Origin: Carnobacterium_A antarcticum
Lineage (GTDB): Bacteria; Bacillota; Bacilli; Lactobacillales; Carnobacteriaceae
Length of the DNA: 64,000 bases
Strand: one strand, 5' to 3'
Assembly (NCBI RefSeq): GCF_042658365.1
Contig: NZ_JBHSQC010000023.1
Part shown: positions 25,698 through 34,005 of the stretch, in pieces
Numbering within the stretch: the first letter of the stretch is position 1
Layout: the number at the start of each line of letters is the position of its first letter
Made by a program: the position numbers and the translations under genes
Notes under the pieces: model-generated
What the model was told of the DNA's origin: nothing
Seen by the model: only the letters and a program-made list of their open reading frames with translations
Database searches by the model: none

Positions 25698-27017
25698 ATG
25701 GAAACTACTCAAACGATTTTAACAGTGGGCACAGAAGAGCCCATATCTTGGAAACAAAGTTTTTTACTTGGGTTGCAGCACTTGCTGGCGATGGATGTCT
25801 ATGTTGTTCCATTCATCGTTGCTTTGACTGTTGGCTTCTCTGCTAGTCAGTCAGCTATCTTGATTCAATCGACTTTCATTGCTGCTGGCATCGCTACTAT
25901 CATCCAATCTGGTTTGCTGATGAAAATGCCGGTTGCACAAGGCGCTTCTTTTATTCCCATTGGCGCTATTGCCGGAATTACGTTGGCCAATGGCGGTGGC
26001 ATGGAGGGCTGGGGTGCAGCAATGGGCGCGAGTTTTTTAGGTGCGATCGTGGTAACGATCCTAGGTTTCACAGGCTTGTTTCATAAATTTATTGATTCCT
26101 TTGTTCCATCTGCGGTAGGTGGTACCATTATTTTTTGTGTCGGCCTGTCCTTGATGCCTGCTGCTGTGAATGACAATATTTACAACAGTGCTGTTGGATC
26201 AATCGGGCAAAATATTTTCTTGGCACTTATAACTGGAGCCATTATGATCGGCTGCTCTATTTTAGGAAACCACTCATCTAAAAGCGGCCGTATTTTCCGC
26301 ATTGCTTCTGTTATTACTGCCCTGTTTGCCGGCAGTATTCTGGCTGGATTTATGGGGATGCTAGACTTAACTTCAGTGGCAGAGGCAAAATGGTTTTCTA
26401 TGCCGCAATTCATCTTCAAAGATTTCACGTTTTCTTTTGATTTCTCCGCGATCGTGACCATGCTGATCATTTATATCGTCTTAATTGCTGAAACAACTGG
26501 CACTTGGCTGGCCGTCAGCAATGTTACAAACACCCCTCTTAATAAAGATTCCATCAACCGCGGGGTTATCGGCGAAGGATTGGGTTGCATGACGGCTGCT
26601 CTTTTCGGCACCACACCTGTAACAGGTTATTCTTCCAATGCTGGTATCATTTCTATTACGGGTATTGCTAGCCGGCGAGTCTTTTTAGCTGCTGGCGGAT
26701 TATTTATTGTTTTTGGCTTATCGGGCAAATTATCCGCTTTGATTTCCTCTGTTCCTTCTGCTGTTATTGGCGGTGTATTTGCACTCGTATGCGGAGTCAT
26801 TGCGATGAGCGGCTTTCAAGTCCTAAAACAAGAACAAATTGGACAAAAAGAAACCTATGTTGTCTCTATTCCAATTCTATTGGTAGTGGCCTTGACGTTT
26901 CTGCCAACTGATTACTTAGATACCTTGCCTACCATGATTCAATACCTTTTTGGCTCTCCAATAGCAATAGCCGCTTTAACCGCTATTATCTTGAACAAAG
27001 TCTTGCCTCAAAATTAA
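25698..27017 (+). CDS. NCS2-family purine permease (uracil-xanthine permease family)
   Basis: 440 aa integral membrane symporter with about 12-14 helices. Family signatures: QHLLAMDVYVVPF near the start, QGASFIPIG, a conserved Glu in LIAETTGTW (helix 8) and the Gly-rich EGLGCMTAALFGTTPVTGYSSNAG stretch. With guanine deaminase immediately upstream it probably imports guanine, xanthine or another purine; the exact base is not determinable. The ATG at 25698 follows AAGGAG by 12 bases; a longer frame starts inside guaD and is less likely. Confidence 0.9.
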   Translation: METTQTILTVGTEEPISWKQSFLLGLQHLLAMDVYVVPFIVALTVGFSASQSAILIQSTFIAAGIATIIQSGLLMKMPVAQGASFIPIGAIAGITLANGGGMEGWGAAMGASFLGAIVVTILGFTGLFHKFIDSFVPSAVGGTIIFCVGLSLMPAAVNDNIYNSAVGSIGQNIFLALITGAIMIGCSILGNHSSKSGRIFRIASVITALFAGSILAGFMGMLDLTSVAEAKWFSMPQFIFKDFTFSFDFSAIVTMLIIYIVLIAETTGTWLAVSNVTNTPLNKDSINRGVIGEGLGCMTAALFGTTPVTGYSSNAGIISITGIASRRVFLAAGGLFIVFGLSGKLSALISSVPSAVIGGVFALVCGVIAMSGFQVLKQEQIGQKETYVVSIPILLVVALTFLPTDYLDTLPTMIQYLFGSPIAIAALTAIILNKVLPQN

Positions 27018-27032
27018 ATAAGAAATTTTACA

Positions 27033-27072
27033 AAAATTAAGACCGAGACAAAAACGTCTCGGTCTTTTTTCA
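27033..27072 (+). terminator. Terminator of the guaD-permease operon
   Basis: AGACCGAGAC/GTCTCGGTCT stem with loop AAAAAC and six T, 22 bases past the stop. Confidence 0.85.
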
Positions 27073-27146
27073 TATACAAAAGTACATATTTTTTTACGAA
27101 AGCAGTTATTGTTGCTTATTTAAAAATTTCAGAATTCTTAACAAGT

Positions 27147-27317
27147 TTAATCTTTGTCACGTTTCTTGTAGTTTCTGTAGGAGAACCAGCATCCCAATAA
27201 AACAAAAGCTCCTAAGACTACGTGGTCTACAGTAGCTGAAAAACCAATGCTACTTCTTACTACAAATGCTAATGAAGCTAATACTAAACTAACCATAATT
27301 TATGGTTTAGTTCTCAT
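27147..27317 (-). pseudogene. Small membrane protein gene with an early nonsense codon
   Basis: Read from the ATG at 27317, which has AGAAGGTG upstream, the frame is MRTKP, a TAA at codon 6, then IMVSLVLASLAFVV.. to RNYKKRDKD and a stop at 27147. The remaining frame from the ATG at 27296 encodes 49 aa with two membrane segments and a basic tail, but lacks its own ribosome binding site. The gene begins 6 bases after the stop of the next small membrane gene. A CAA-to-TAA change would explain the break; alternatively translation restarts at 27296. Confidence 0.6.
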
Positions 27318-27322
27318 TGGAA

Positions 27323-27499
27323 TCACCTTCTCTTAATAAACGAGGTACCAAAATAAACAACACCTACAACTATCGCTAAATACCCTACTTGAATAAAAAA
27401 TTCCCCAACAGAAGGGTAAAAATATTTCAAACCATAGACTACCGCAGTATAAATAAAAACAATTGTCCAATAATTTTTCGATTTTATTTTTTTATTCAT
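27323..27499 (-). CDS. Small membrane protein, 58 aa, unknown function
   Basis: Starts MNKKIKSKNYW and has two hydrophobic segments (about 11-27 and 34-53) and a basic end FIKRR, so both ends are predicted to lie in the cytoplasm. The ATG at 27499 has AAGGAG eight bases upstream; the longer frame to 27562 has no such signal. It is first of two tiny membrane genes in an operon. No family recognised. Confidence 0.65.
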   Translation of the reverse strand: MNKKIKSKNYWTIVFIYTAVVYGLKYFYPSVGEFFIQVGYLAIVVGVVYFGTSFIKRR

Positions 27500-27710
27500 A
27501 TGGGCGCTCCTTTTCTCTTTTAGATCTCTATTAAAATAGACGTTTGTCACTAATCTTTTCACTTTAGACAGTAGTTTTTAAAAACACCTTTTTGTTTTTT
27601 ATGTAAAAAAGCCCTTATAATACTTCAGCAATTTTTTATGAAAACTAAAGTAAAACCGTCTTCTAACTATTGCCTTTAGCGGCGTACATATTATTCCTGT
27701 CCAATGCTTC

Positions 27711-28496
27711 TTATGAAGGGTAACGAATATAACTTTTTTGCTTTTCAATACCCGTTTTCAAATCATTTTTAGCCTTTTCAAGGTTTAGTGCAATCATTTT
27801 TTCAACGTCCTCAACGATGATCAAATCCAGCGAACGGATATTATTTTCCAATTCTCCTACAGCCCCGGCTATTTTTTCAACAAATATTTTTTGATTGCGT
27901 GAGAGCTTCTTCCATTGTTTCGTCGTTTTCAAATAAGCAGAATAGGCTCGAATATCTTCATTTCGCTTTACTAAAATACTAATGGTTTCAAACTGATATA
28001 GATTGACCCAGTTCGCTGTTTCAATGCCTTTTTCGATATCTTCACCCGTTAATTCTCCTCTTATCAATAATTCATCGTAATACCTTTGAAATTCGAGGAT
28101 CAACCTATTGAATTTCTGTTGCATATTCCATAGGTCTTTGAACGCTTCATGACCTGCCAATACTTTTAAATCCTTCGTATTTACTGGAATTTCTAAAGGT
28201 TTTATATAGTAATTGGAATCTATCTTTAAATGATCTCCACCAATACTAAAAATATTGTTGCTAACATCAGAAAACAACGAGAGCGAAGACTGTGCAGCGT
28301 AAGCTTCTTCTTTATCCTCTTCTCCTACTGTTGTCAAATAGGCTGTTGCTCTGGGCTTATCGTTTACAGTGAACCCCGCCATGTAGTAAGGCTTATTGTT
28401 TACTATTCGGTATATCGGATTAATAAATACTCCTTCATACCATTTTTTGTGTTTCTTCACTTTACGCATCAATGTTTTTTCCGTTTCTTTATCCAT
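27711..28496 (-). CDS. Hypothetical protein, 261 aa
   Basis: Soluble, lysine- and glutamate-rich protein with no signal peptide or membrane helix. The first ~100 residues look mixed alpha/beta (INPIYRIVNNKPYYMAGF, then KPRATAYLTTVG); the rest is helical (FKDLWNMQQKFNRLILEFQRYYDELL onward). No motif or family recognised. AAGGAG lies upstream of the ATG. An imperfect hairpin in its leader (28524-28554) could be regulatory. Confidence 0.7.
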   Translation of the reverse strand: MDKETEKTLMRKVKKHKKWYEGVFINPIYRIVNNKPYYMAGFTVNDKPRATAYLTTVGEEDKEEAYAAQSSLSLFSDVSNNIFSIGGDHLKIDSNYYIKPLEIPVNTKDLKVLAGHEAFKDLWNMQQKFNRLILEFQRYYDELLIRGELTGEDIEKGIETANWVNLYQFETISILVKRNEDIRAYSAYLKTTKQWKKLSRNQKIFVEKIAGAVGELENNIRSLDLIIVEDVEKMIALNLEKAKNDLKTGIEKQKSYIRYPS

Positions 28497-28523
28497 AAAT
28501 TTCTCCTTCTATTTAGCTAAATC

Positions 28524-28554
28524 TGTGCCGCCCTTAATTTTTAAGGACAGCACA
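28524..28554 (-). other. Imperfect hairpin in the leader of the 261-aa gene
   Basis: TGTGC.G.CCTTAA pairs with TTAAGG.C.GCACA across a 3-base loop, about 30 bases before the ATG, with no T-run, so it is not a simple terminator. Confidence 0.4.
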
Positions 28555-28673
28555 GTATAAAACCCATGTGTTGATCTTTTATGTATTTCCTTAAAAATTT
28601 TACCATAGCCTTGTTTGTAAATCCTAACAATAGCCTTTAAACAATCTCAGTTGGACAAATAATATTTTTATAA

Positions 28674-28714
28674 ATAGTAACAGCAGCAATCTCTAAAGGA
28701 TTGCTGCTGTTACA
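28674..28714 (-). terminator. Long perfect hairpin, probable terminator of a tiny ORF
   Basis: A 15-bp perfect stem GTAACAGCAGCAATC/GATTGCTGCTGTTAC with a 6-base loop. The minus-strand tail TATTTATAAAAATATTATTTG is only moderately T-rich. Confidence 0.5.
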
Positions 28715-28743
28715 TCTCTTTCTATTGATCGAAAGTGAAGGTA

Positions 28744-28830
28744 TTAAAATATAGAGCAAATAACTGTTCCTATTAAATCAAAAAAAGATTCTAATTGCTT
28801 CTTTACCGAATAAGTTAGTTTTTTTCTCAT
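28744..28830 (-). CDS. Possible 28-aa peptide gene
   Basis: ATG at 28830 with AAGGTGG about eight bases upstream; the peptide starts MRKKLTYSVKKQ and ends in a hydrophobic FFDLIGTVICSIF, with a single Cys. A 15-bp hairpin follows 31 bases past the stop. A basic head and hydrophobic tail fit a membrane-active or leader peptide, but no known family matches. It could also be an accidental ORF. Confidence 0.4.
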   Translation of the reverse strand: MRKKLTYSVKKQLESFFDLIGTVICSIF

Positions 28831-28972
28831 TGTTATTCCCACCTTTTCAGTAAAAATGATAATGAATGTGCTAAGAGCAGTTTATTTTCTATAATCAATT
28901 CATCTTAATAATACCTGACTGTCCATGATATGTGTATACTAAGAATTAAGTATATTAAGAGGAGGATTAGAT

Positions 28973-29287
28973 ATGGTTAATTTACTTATTTTAGGAAGTT
29001 TGGCATTGGGATTAACTGCTTGGATTCTCCCAATTATTAATCTTGTGAGACATAAAAAAAATAACAATAAAAACTGGGTGACTCTTTCTATTATGAGCGT
29101 TAGTGCTTGTGCTATTTCACTCTATTTACAGCTTGTCTATAGTTCTCATTTGGTAGAAATTAATGACTTAAGTGCGTTGATGGATACAATTGGTACCATA
29201 GCTAAAGCAGCAGCAATTCTTTTAATCGTTACCATTGTATTGAACGGCATAACTTTAGTTGTATATCGGAATAGAATAGAAAAGTAA
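28973..29287 (+). CDS. Small integral membrane protein, 104 aa
   Basis: Three hydrophobic segments (about 3-24, 38-57, 74-98) joined by short loops; RHKKNNNKNW after helix 1 is strongly basic and probably cytoplasmic. A GAGGAGG ribosome binding site precedes the ATG and TATACT is a likely -10 about 35 bases upstream. No functional family recognised. Monocistronic by context. Confidence 0.75.
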   Translation: MVNLLILGSLALGLTAWILPIINLVRHKKNNNKNWVTLSIMSVSACAISLYLQLVYSSHLVEINDLSALMDTIGTIAKAAAILLIVTIVLNGITLVVYRNRIEK

Positions 29288-29544
29288 ACTCTCAAATTTG
29301 ATATGAATGAATAATAAAGAGGTTTTTGAAGGAAGACACTATATTCATACCTTCTTAAATAAAATGACATATACACAAAACTAATTTGGGCTATTATATT
29401 ACTTTTTTTTATTTCTCAGAATAAAGATAACTATGAATAAAAAACACAATAAAAACAAACTAAATCCCATAGAACCATGCTCCTCTTTTCATAAAATAAT
29501 GACAACTTTATTTTTACTTTCCATAACTTCAATCAATTTTACAG
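29288..29544. other. Intergenic stretch, nothing recognised
   Basis: About 260 bases of AT-rich sequence between a plus-strand membrane gene and the minus-strand thi operon terminator, with no ORF, repeat or motif that I can support. Confidence 0.5.
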
Positions 29545-29590
29545 TAAAAAGAGTTTGCATAACAATTTAATGATGCAAACTCTTTTTTTG
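29545..29590. terminator. Terminator of the thiMDE operon (bidirectional)
   Basis: AAAAAGAGTTTGCAT/ATGCAAACTCTTTTTTT stem with a 12-base loop, just past the thiE stop. Confidence 0.85.
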
Positions 29591-29604
29591 TTCGTCCTAA
29601 ACAA

Positions 29605-30237
29605 TCAATTTATATTTTCTAAAAGCAGATTCTCAACCGTTTGCTTAATATCTTTGCTGTGGCAGATAACTGAAATAACCGACACGCCGTCTGCTCCTGA
29701 AGAACGAACAGCACTAGCATTTTCTTCTGTAATTCCTCCTATGCCAACAATTGGGAAATTGCCAGCCTGTTTTCGCATCGCACTTAAAAAAGGCAATCCA
29801 GCAGGAGGTTTTGCATCTGTTTTAGATTTTGTTCTATATATCGGACCAATTCCCACGTAATCTGCTCCGTTAAGTATAGCTTGTTTCATTTCTCTAGAAT
29901 TGTGTACAGAAACGCCCACTATTTTTCCTTTTGCTTGTTCACGAAATGTCGAAAGGGCTAGATCTTCTTGGCCGACATGGATACCATCAGCGTTTAGCTT
30001 AAGTGCGAGCTCCACATCATCATTAACGATAAACGGCACTTGGTAACTTTGGCACATTTTTTGGCAAGCACGGGCAAACTCTTCATAAGCTGCGCCTATT
30101 AAAGCTCCTTCGCCTTTTTCACGTAATTGGAAACAGGTGATTCCCGCTTGTAAGGCTTCTTCGAGCGTTTTCAGTGGGTCTTTTTTGCAGTTTACAGTGC
30201 CCATTATAAAATAAACATTCAATCTATTACAATCCAT
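29605..30237 (-). CDS. thiE: Thiamine-phosphate synthase
   Basis: 210 aa TIM-barrel enzyme that joins HMP-pyrophosphate and thiazole phosphate (HET-P) into thiamine phosphate. LREKGEGAL, PFIVNDDVELAL, DGIHVGQEDL, VGVSVHN and YVGIGPIYRTKSK are the family motifs in order, and VGIGGITEENA ends the barrel. Its start overlaps the end of thiD by 11 bases, so translation is coupled. Third gene of thiM-thiD-thiE, controlled by two TPP riboswitches. Confidence 0.95.
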   Translation of the reverse strand: MDCNRLNVYFIMGTVNCKKDPLKTLEEALQAGITCFQLREKGEGALIGAAYEEFARACQKMCQSYQVPFIVNDDVELALKLNADGIHVGQEDLALSTFREQAKGKIVGVSVHNSREMKQAILNGADYVGIGPIYRTKSKTDAKPPAGLPFLSAMRKQAGNFPIVGIGGITEENASAVRSSGADGVSVISVICHSKDIKQTVENLLLENIN

Positions 30238-31042
30238 TCACTTCTACCTCGCAGACTCCTTGCTCGCGTTTATAAGCAAAATGATTCGTTGGTCCATGAC
30301 CATTCCCAATATGAAGAGGCGTAGAAATAGCTAAGTGAATAAATCTTTTCGCTTCAATAATCGATTCCTGCAGCGGTAGCCCTTTTGCTATATTTGCTGT
30401 AAGAGCTGCCGAGAACGTACAACCTGTCCCATGTGTATCTTTTGTTTGGACACGAGGAGTCGTTATCGTAAAAGATTTCTGGTGAGTATACACTCTGTCC
30501 GTCGCCTGATCTTCATCTAAATGCCCGCCTTTTATGACCACGCATTGAACCCCCATTTGCAGGATTCGCTCTGCAGCTCTTTCAATATCTTTAGAATCTT
30601 TGATGCGTATACCGGTTAGTATTTCTGCTTCTGGAATGTTTGGTGTGCAAATGGTTGTATTCGGTAAAAGTTTTTCGATTAATGCCGTTACTGCTGCATC
30701 TTGCAATAGACTTGCCCCGCCTTTTGCAATCATGACGGGATCGACGACCAATGGAATTTTTTGTTGATGTACAATTCCAGCTACAACTTCAATAATCTCA
30801 GCCGAAAACAACATACCTGTTTTCATTGCTTGTACAGAAAAATCATCTAGTACGTTTTGCAGTTGTTGCTGTACAAAGCTAGGCGTTACTTCAAAAATGC
30901 CATGTACACCGAGCGTATTTTGGGCAGTTAAAGCTGTTACTACTGTCGTTCCAAAGACACCAAGTTCTTGAAAAGTTTTTATATCCGCTTGGATCCCAGC
31001 GCCGCCGCCTGAATCTGATCCCGCAATCGTTAATGCAATCAT
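30227..31042 (-). CDS. thiD: Hydroxymethylpyrimidine/phosphomethylpyrimidine kinase
   Basis: 271 aa ribokinase-fold enzyme that phosphorylates HMP twice for thiamine synthesis or salvage. IAGSDSGGGAGIQADIKTF is the substrate-binding N-terminus, and DTHGTGCTFSAALTA holds the anion hole and catalytic Asp. GGAGGT precedes the ATG, which overlaps the thiM stop as ATGA. The operon lacks thiC and thiG, so it serves salvage of HMP and thiazole. Confidence 0.95.
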   Translation of the reverse strand: MIALTIAGSDSGGGAGIQADIKTFQELGVFGTTVVTALTAQNTLGVHGIFEVTPSFVQQQLQNVLDDFSVQAMKTGMLFSAEIIEVVAGIVHQQKIPLVVDPVMIAKGGASLLQDAAVTALIEKLLPNTTICTPNIPEAEILTGIRIKDSKDIERAAERILQMGVQCVVIKGGHLDEDQATDRVYTHQKSFTITTPRVQTKDTHGTGCTFSAALTANIAKGLPLQESIIEAKRFIHLAISTPLHIGNGHGPTNHFAYKREQGVCEVEVNGL

Positions 31043-31779
31043 CTCTTTACCTCCGCTAACTTTTGTAATGCATTCATCATTTGTACAGCAAATATTCCTA
31101 CTTCCTCTGTACTTTGTTCAGCAGCTTGTTTGTAGTCTTTTAAAGTCGTAACTAAGCCTTCAAGCGGTTTTGCACTGCTAGCAAGAGAAGCTGCACAGAT
31201 GGCGCTTAATAAACAACCTGTACCCGTGATGCGTGTAGCGATTTCCCTGCCTCCAGCAATATGAAGTCCTTTGTGCCCATCTGTTACGAAATCAGATTCC
31301 CCAGTTACAACAACCAGACACTTGTACTGCAAAGCAACCCGCTTCGCTACCCTAGCGATATCTATTTCGCCTATGCCGCTATCTACACCTTTTGACTGCC
31401 AATCTTCACCTGCAATTGCTGCTAATTCACCTGCGTTACATCGAATCAAATCAAACTGAATTTCCTTTAAAAGGTGCTGAACCAATTGTTTTCGATAGTT
31501 TGTGGCACCTACGCCTACAGGATCGAGCACAATAGGAATGCCCAACTCGTTTGCTTTTTTGCCAGCAAGCAGCATGGCTTTTGCTGTACGGTCATTCACC
31601 GTTCCAATATTAATAAGCACTGCTTGGGCAATCGAGACTATTTCAGAAACCTCATTCACTTCATCAGCCATGATAGGCGAAGCACCAATTGCAAGTAAGC
31701 CGTTAGCCGTGAAATTAGCGACAACATAATTTGTCATGCAGTGCACTAAAGGGGCTGCTTTTTTAATTTGTGATAACAT
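31039..31779 (-). CDS. thiM: Hydroxyethylthiazole kinase
   Basis: 246 aa kinase that phosphorylates the thiazole alcohol (THZ) in thiamine salvage. HCMTNYVVANFTANGLLAIGASPIMADE is the family N-terminus, PVGVGATNYR and ITGTGCLLSA the substrate and ATP sites. Slightly short for the family but complete. AGAGGG precedes the ATG. First gene of thiMDE, directly downstream of two serial TPP riboswitches. Confidence 0.95.
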   Translation of the reverse strand: MLSQIKKAAPLVHCMTNYVVANFTANGLLAIGASPIMADEVNEVSEIVSIAQAVLINIGTVNDRTAKAMLLAGKKANELGIPIVLDPVGVGATNYRKQLVQHLLKEIQFDLIRCNAGELAAIAGEDWQSKGVDSGIGEIDIARVAKRVALQYKCLVVVTGESDFVTDGHKGLHIAGGREIATRITGTGCLLSAICAASLASSAKPLEGLVTTLKDYKQAAEQSTEEVGIFAVQMMNALQKLAEVKR

Positions 31780-31906
31780 GCTTGATCCCTCTTTCTTTTA
31801 ATTTTTTATCTAACATTTAAGTTTACTATTCGTACTGACTCATCTATATTTCTTTCAAATCACTTCAAAATACACTAATCCCAGCCCTCCTTTTTTGAAC
31901 GCAAGC

Positions 31907-31941
31907 ACAAAAAAAGCCCCTACAAAAGTTGTAGAGACTAA
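31907..31941 (-). terminator. Expression-platform terminator of the proximal TPP riboswitch
   Basis: On the minus strand CTCTACAA pairs with TTGTAGGG, followed by GCTTTTTTTG, 26 bases after the aptamer. Confidence 0.75.
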
Positions 31942-31964
31942 AAAAGTGTATAAGAAAACCACTA

Positions 31965-32045
31965 ATTGCTCCCTACGTCAGTATTAACTAACAGGTTCAA
32001 AGGGTCAGGTTTTAGCCTTCTCAACACAAGTGTGTCCCCCCGCGA
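31965..32045 (-). promoter_or_regulatory. TPP riboswitch, proximal copy
   Basis: On the minus strand it runs from GGGGGGACAC through TGTGTTGAGAAGG and ACCCTTTGAACCTGTTAGTTAATACTGACGTAGGGA (segments), the THI-box core that binds thiamine pyrophosphate. It precedes a terminator and then thiM. Confidence 0.93.
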
Positions 32046-32062
32046 TTAAAAATTTTACAAAA

Positions 32063-32092
32063 GAAAAGCTCCCCATAATAATGGAGAGCTCA
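32063..32092 (-). terminator. Expression-platform terminator of the distal TPP riboswitch
   Basis: On the minus strand AGCTCTCCAT pairs with ATGGGGAGCT across TATT, followed by TTTCTTTT. It lies between the two aptamers. Confidence 0.75.
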
Positions 32093-32119
32093 GTACATAT
32101 CATTCAATACATATGTACA

Positions 32120-32200
32120 TAGTGCTCCCTGCGTCAGTGTTAACTGACAGGTTCAAAGGGTCAGGTTTTACCTTCTCAACACAAATGTGTCCCCCTGCAA
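32120..32200 (-). promoter_or_regulatory. TPP riboswitch, distal copy
   Basis: A second full THI-box on the minus strand: AGGGGGACAC, GTTGAGAAGG, ACCCTTTGAACCTGTCAG and CTGACGCAGGGA (segments). The two copies are closely related in the core but differ in the P3 loop and in the sequence between. Confidence 0.93.
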
Positions 32201-32385
32201 AACATTTAATTACTGATAAGCTTACTATATCTAAAATAGTTAATCAATCATCTTCAGATAAACCCTGTTAACCTTCACAATCAGAAATCTTATGATAAGT
32301 AGTGTTATAATGTTTTTCATCTCACTTTTATAGAGAATAGTTTCATTTTATTCGTTACCACATACATTTTGTCATAAACAGATCT

Positions 32386-32556
32386 TTACTTTTTTGAAGA
32401 CAGTATACCTAAAGTCACGAAAACAGAAAAGATAAGAGTTCCGATCAGAGCTGAGGTGAAATCAATACTTTGTCCTTTAAAATATTGAGTAACTAAATTA
32501 GCTGTTAGATACAGTCCTGCAAGTAGAGCAACTCTTTTAATTTTATTCTTATTCAT
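32386..32556 (-). CDS. Small membrane protein, 56 aa, unknown function
   Basis: Starts MNKNKIKRVALLAGLYLTANLV and has two hydrophobic segments (about 8-24 and 33-52), a QYFKGQSIDFTS loop and a basic tail SSKK. AAGGAT is six bases before the ATG. Similar in plan to the other tiny membrane proteins at 27.1-27.5 kb (two helices, lysine-rich ends). It may follow its own promoter upstream of the divergent ASCH gene. No family recognised. Confidence 0.6.
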   Translation of the reverse strand: MNKNKIKRVALLAGLYLTANLVTQYFKGQSIDFTSALIGTLIFSVFVTLGILSSKK

Positions 32557-32687
32557 TTTAATCCTTCTTTCCTTCCTTTTTCTGATTTCACTTTAACACA
32601 CGTTTTTGATTAAACACTACCATGTTATTTTATTTAAGTTTATACTAATTATAGTTGCATAATAACATTTTCGAATAGGGGATTTTT

Positions 32688-33128
32688 ATGAAAGCAAAAC
32701 AAATGTGGAATAATTTTATACAGTTACATCCAGAATATCAAGATTCTGCTTATAGTGCTTGGAGTTACGGAGCGATTCCTGATCAATTGGCAGAGTTAAC
32801 GCTAAAAAATATTAAAACAGCTACAACATCTGCCTATGAATTATATGCTCTAGAAGATGAACCATTACCTCAAGTGAATGAGTTAAGTATCATACTAGAT
32901 AGTAATGACAACGCTATATGCATGACAAAAACGACAAAAGTTTACGTTGTTCCTCTTAATGAGGTCTCTGCAGAACATGCCTTCAAAGAAGGTGAAGGCG
33001 ATAGAACTTTAACTTATTGGAGAAAAGAACACATAGACTTTTTCACAAAAATATATCAGGAGACTAACCTTAGATTCAGCGAGAATATTCCAGTTGTTTG
33101 TGAAGAGTTTGAAATGATTTATAACTGA
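32688..33128 (+). CDS. ASCH domain-containing protein
   Basis: 146 aa, a single ASCH domain (PUA-like beta barrel) of the type related to RNA binding or to amidohydrolase YqfB. Visible marks: NIKTATTSAYELY (G-x-K-x-A-T-like motif at about residues 44-56), ICMTKTTKVYVVPLNEV, then the conserved EGEGDRTLTYWRKEH near 101-115. GGGG lies upstream of the ATG. The biological role of these small stand-alone ASCH proteins is not established. Confidence 0.88.
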   Translation: MKAKQMWNNFIQLHPEYQDSAYSAWSYGAIPDQLAELTLKNIKTATTSAYELYALEDEPLPQVNELSIILDSNDNAICMTKTTKVYVVPLNEVSAEHAFKEGEGDRTLTYWRKEHIDFFTKIYQETNLRFSENIPVVCEEFEMIYN

Positions 33129-33157
33129 TTGTCTTTTTATACAGAGGAGTAATTATT

Positions 33158-33474
33158 TTGAAAAAGAGATTAATAAATTTAGCTTTGTTAAGCATTGTTC
33201 CAATTATTTTAGCAACATTAGCACACTTTATCTGGGGCGTTCATTCAAGTTTGATAGCTGGTATCCTTTACGTTGTTTTGTTCGTATTTAATTTGCCTAG
33301 CGGAAGTTTCATAAGTACCAATAGCGATTACAATATTAAAAGAGTGAATCCTCATTATAAAGCTGAAAAGCAAGATTTTAGTTCTTTAAACAGCAGCCTT
33401 TAATCACATTAGCTGTCTTAGTTTTATTAACTATTGTGAGCTTCCTTATCTATTTTCAGCAAATACAAAACTAG
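33158..33474 (+). pseudogene. Small membrane protein (DUF3899-like) with a one-base frameshift
   Basis: TTG start with GAGGAG upstream. The first frame (KKRLINLALLSIVPIIL, helix 2, then a soluble loop) stops at 33403, just after SSLNSSL. A -1 indel in the AAA run at 33388-33390 restores QQPLITLAVLVLLTIVSFLIYFQQIQN, a third helix, to a stop at 33474. A three-helix protein of ~105 aa with this plan resembles DUF3899 membrane proteins, a tentative match. Real mutation or homopolymer error cannot be separated here. Confidence 0.6.
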
Positions 33475-33590
33475 TGTTTAATTATTGTTCGCCCTGTTCC
33501 ATCCCTACCTTTTTAATAAAGTTCGTATTATACTACGACTATACTGATAAATTGCTTTAATTTTAACATAATAATAAGGAGATGATCATT

Positions 33591-33926
33591 GTGTATGACA
33601 TTCAAAACTCTCATGACTTAGTTCAAGCTTTGAATAAAAAAGAAGATGAAATCGTTGTTACAGGCAGTTATTGTAAAGAATTAAAAACATTGATAGCTGC
33701 AAACGTACCAGACTCTGACTACGTTGGGGTAATGCCTGGCCAAGTATTAACACAAGGATTTTTCATGCCGCTATTTTCTAATTTTGTAAACGATGTCTTG
33801 AGTCTGTTTGACTCTTCTAACCTTTCCAAAGAGCAAAAAGAAATCAAGAAAAGACTGCGGCTTTATAACGTTATCAAAAATTCTCCTAATAAAATTAGTT
33901 TAAGGTTGAAGCAACTTGATTATTAA
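33591..33926 (+). CDS. Conserved-looking hypothetical protein, 111 aa
   Basis: Cytosolic alpha/beta protein: YDIQNSHDLVQALNKKEDEIVVTGSYCKEL, then VGVMPGQVLTQGFFMPLFSNFVNDVLSLF and a basic helical end. Family not recognised. The upstream ATG at 33582 abuts the AAGGAG site with no spacing, so the GTG at 33591, nine bases away, is preferred. Single gene by context. Confidence 0.6.
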   Translation: MYDIQNSHDLVQALNKKEDEIVVTGSYCKELKTLIAANVPDSDYVGVMPGQVLTQGFFMPLFSNFVNDVLSLFDSSNLSKEQKEIKKRLRLYNVIKNSPNKISLRLKQLDY

Positions 33927-34005
33927 AAGTCGTTTCATTCGCGTATTGACCTGCTATGATGAGTTTTTCTAGCATTCATTCTGCTATTTCATAAAAATGC
34001 GAGAA

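Noticed and set aside
28835..28860. Fur-box-like sequence ATGATAATGAATG
   Set aside because: Only about 10 of 14 informative positions match the 7-1-7 consensus, and no iron gene is nearby.
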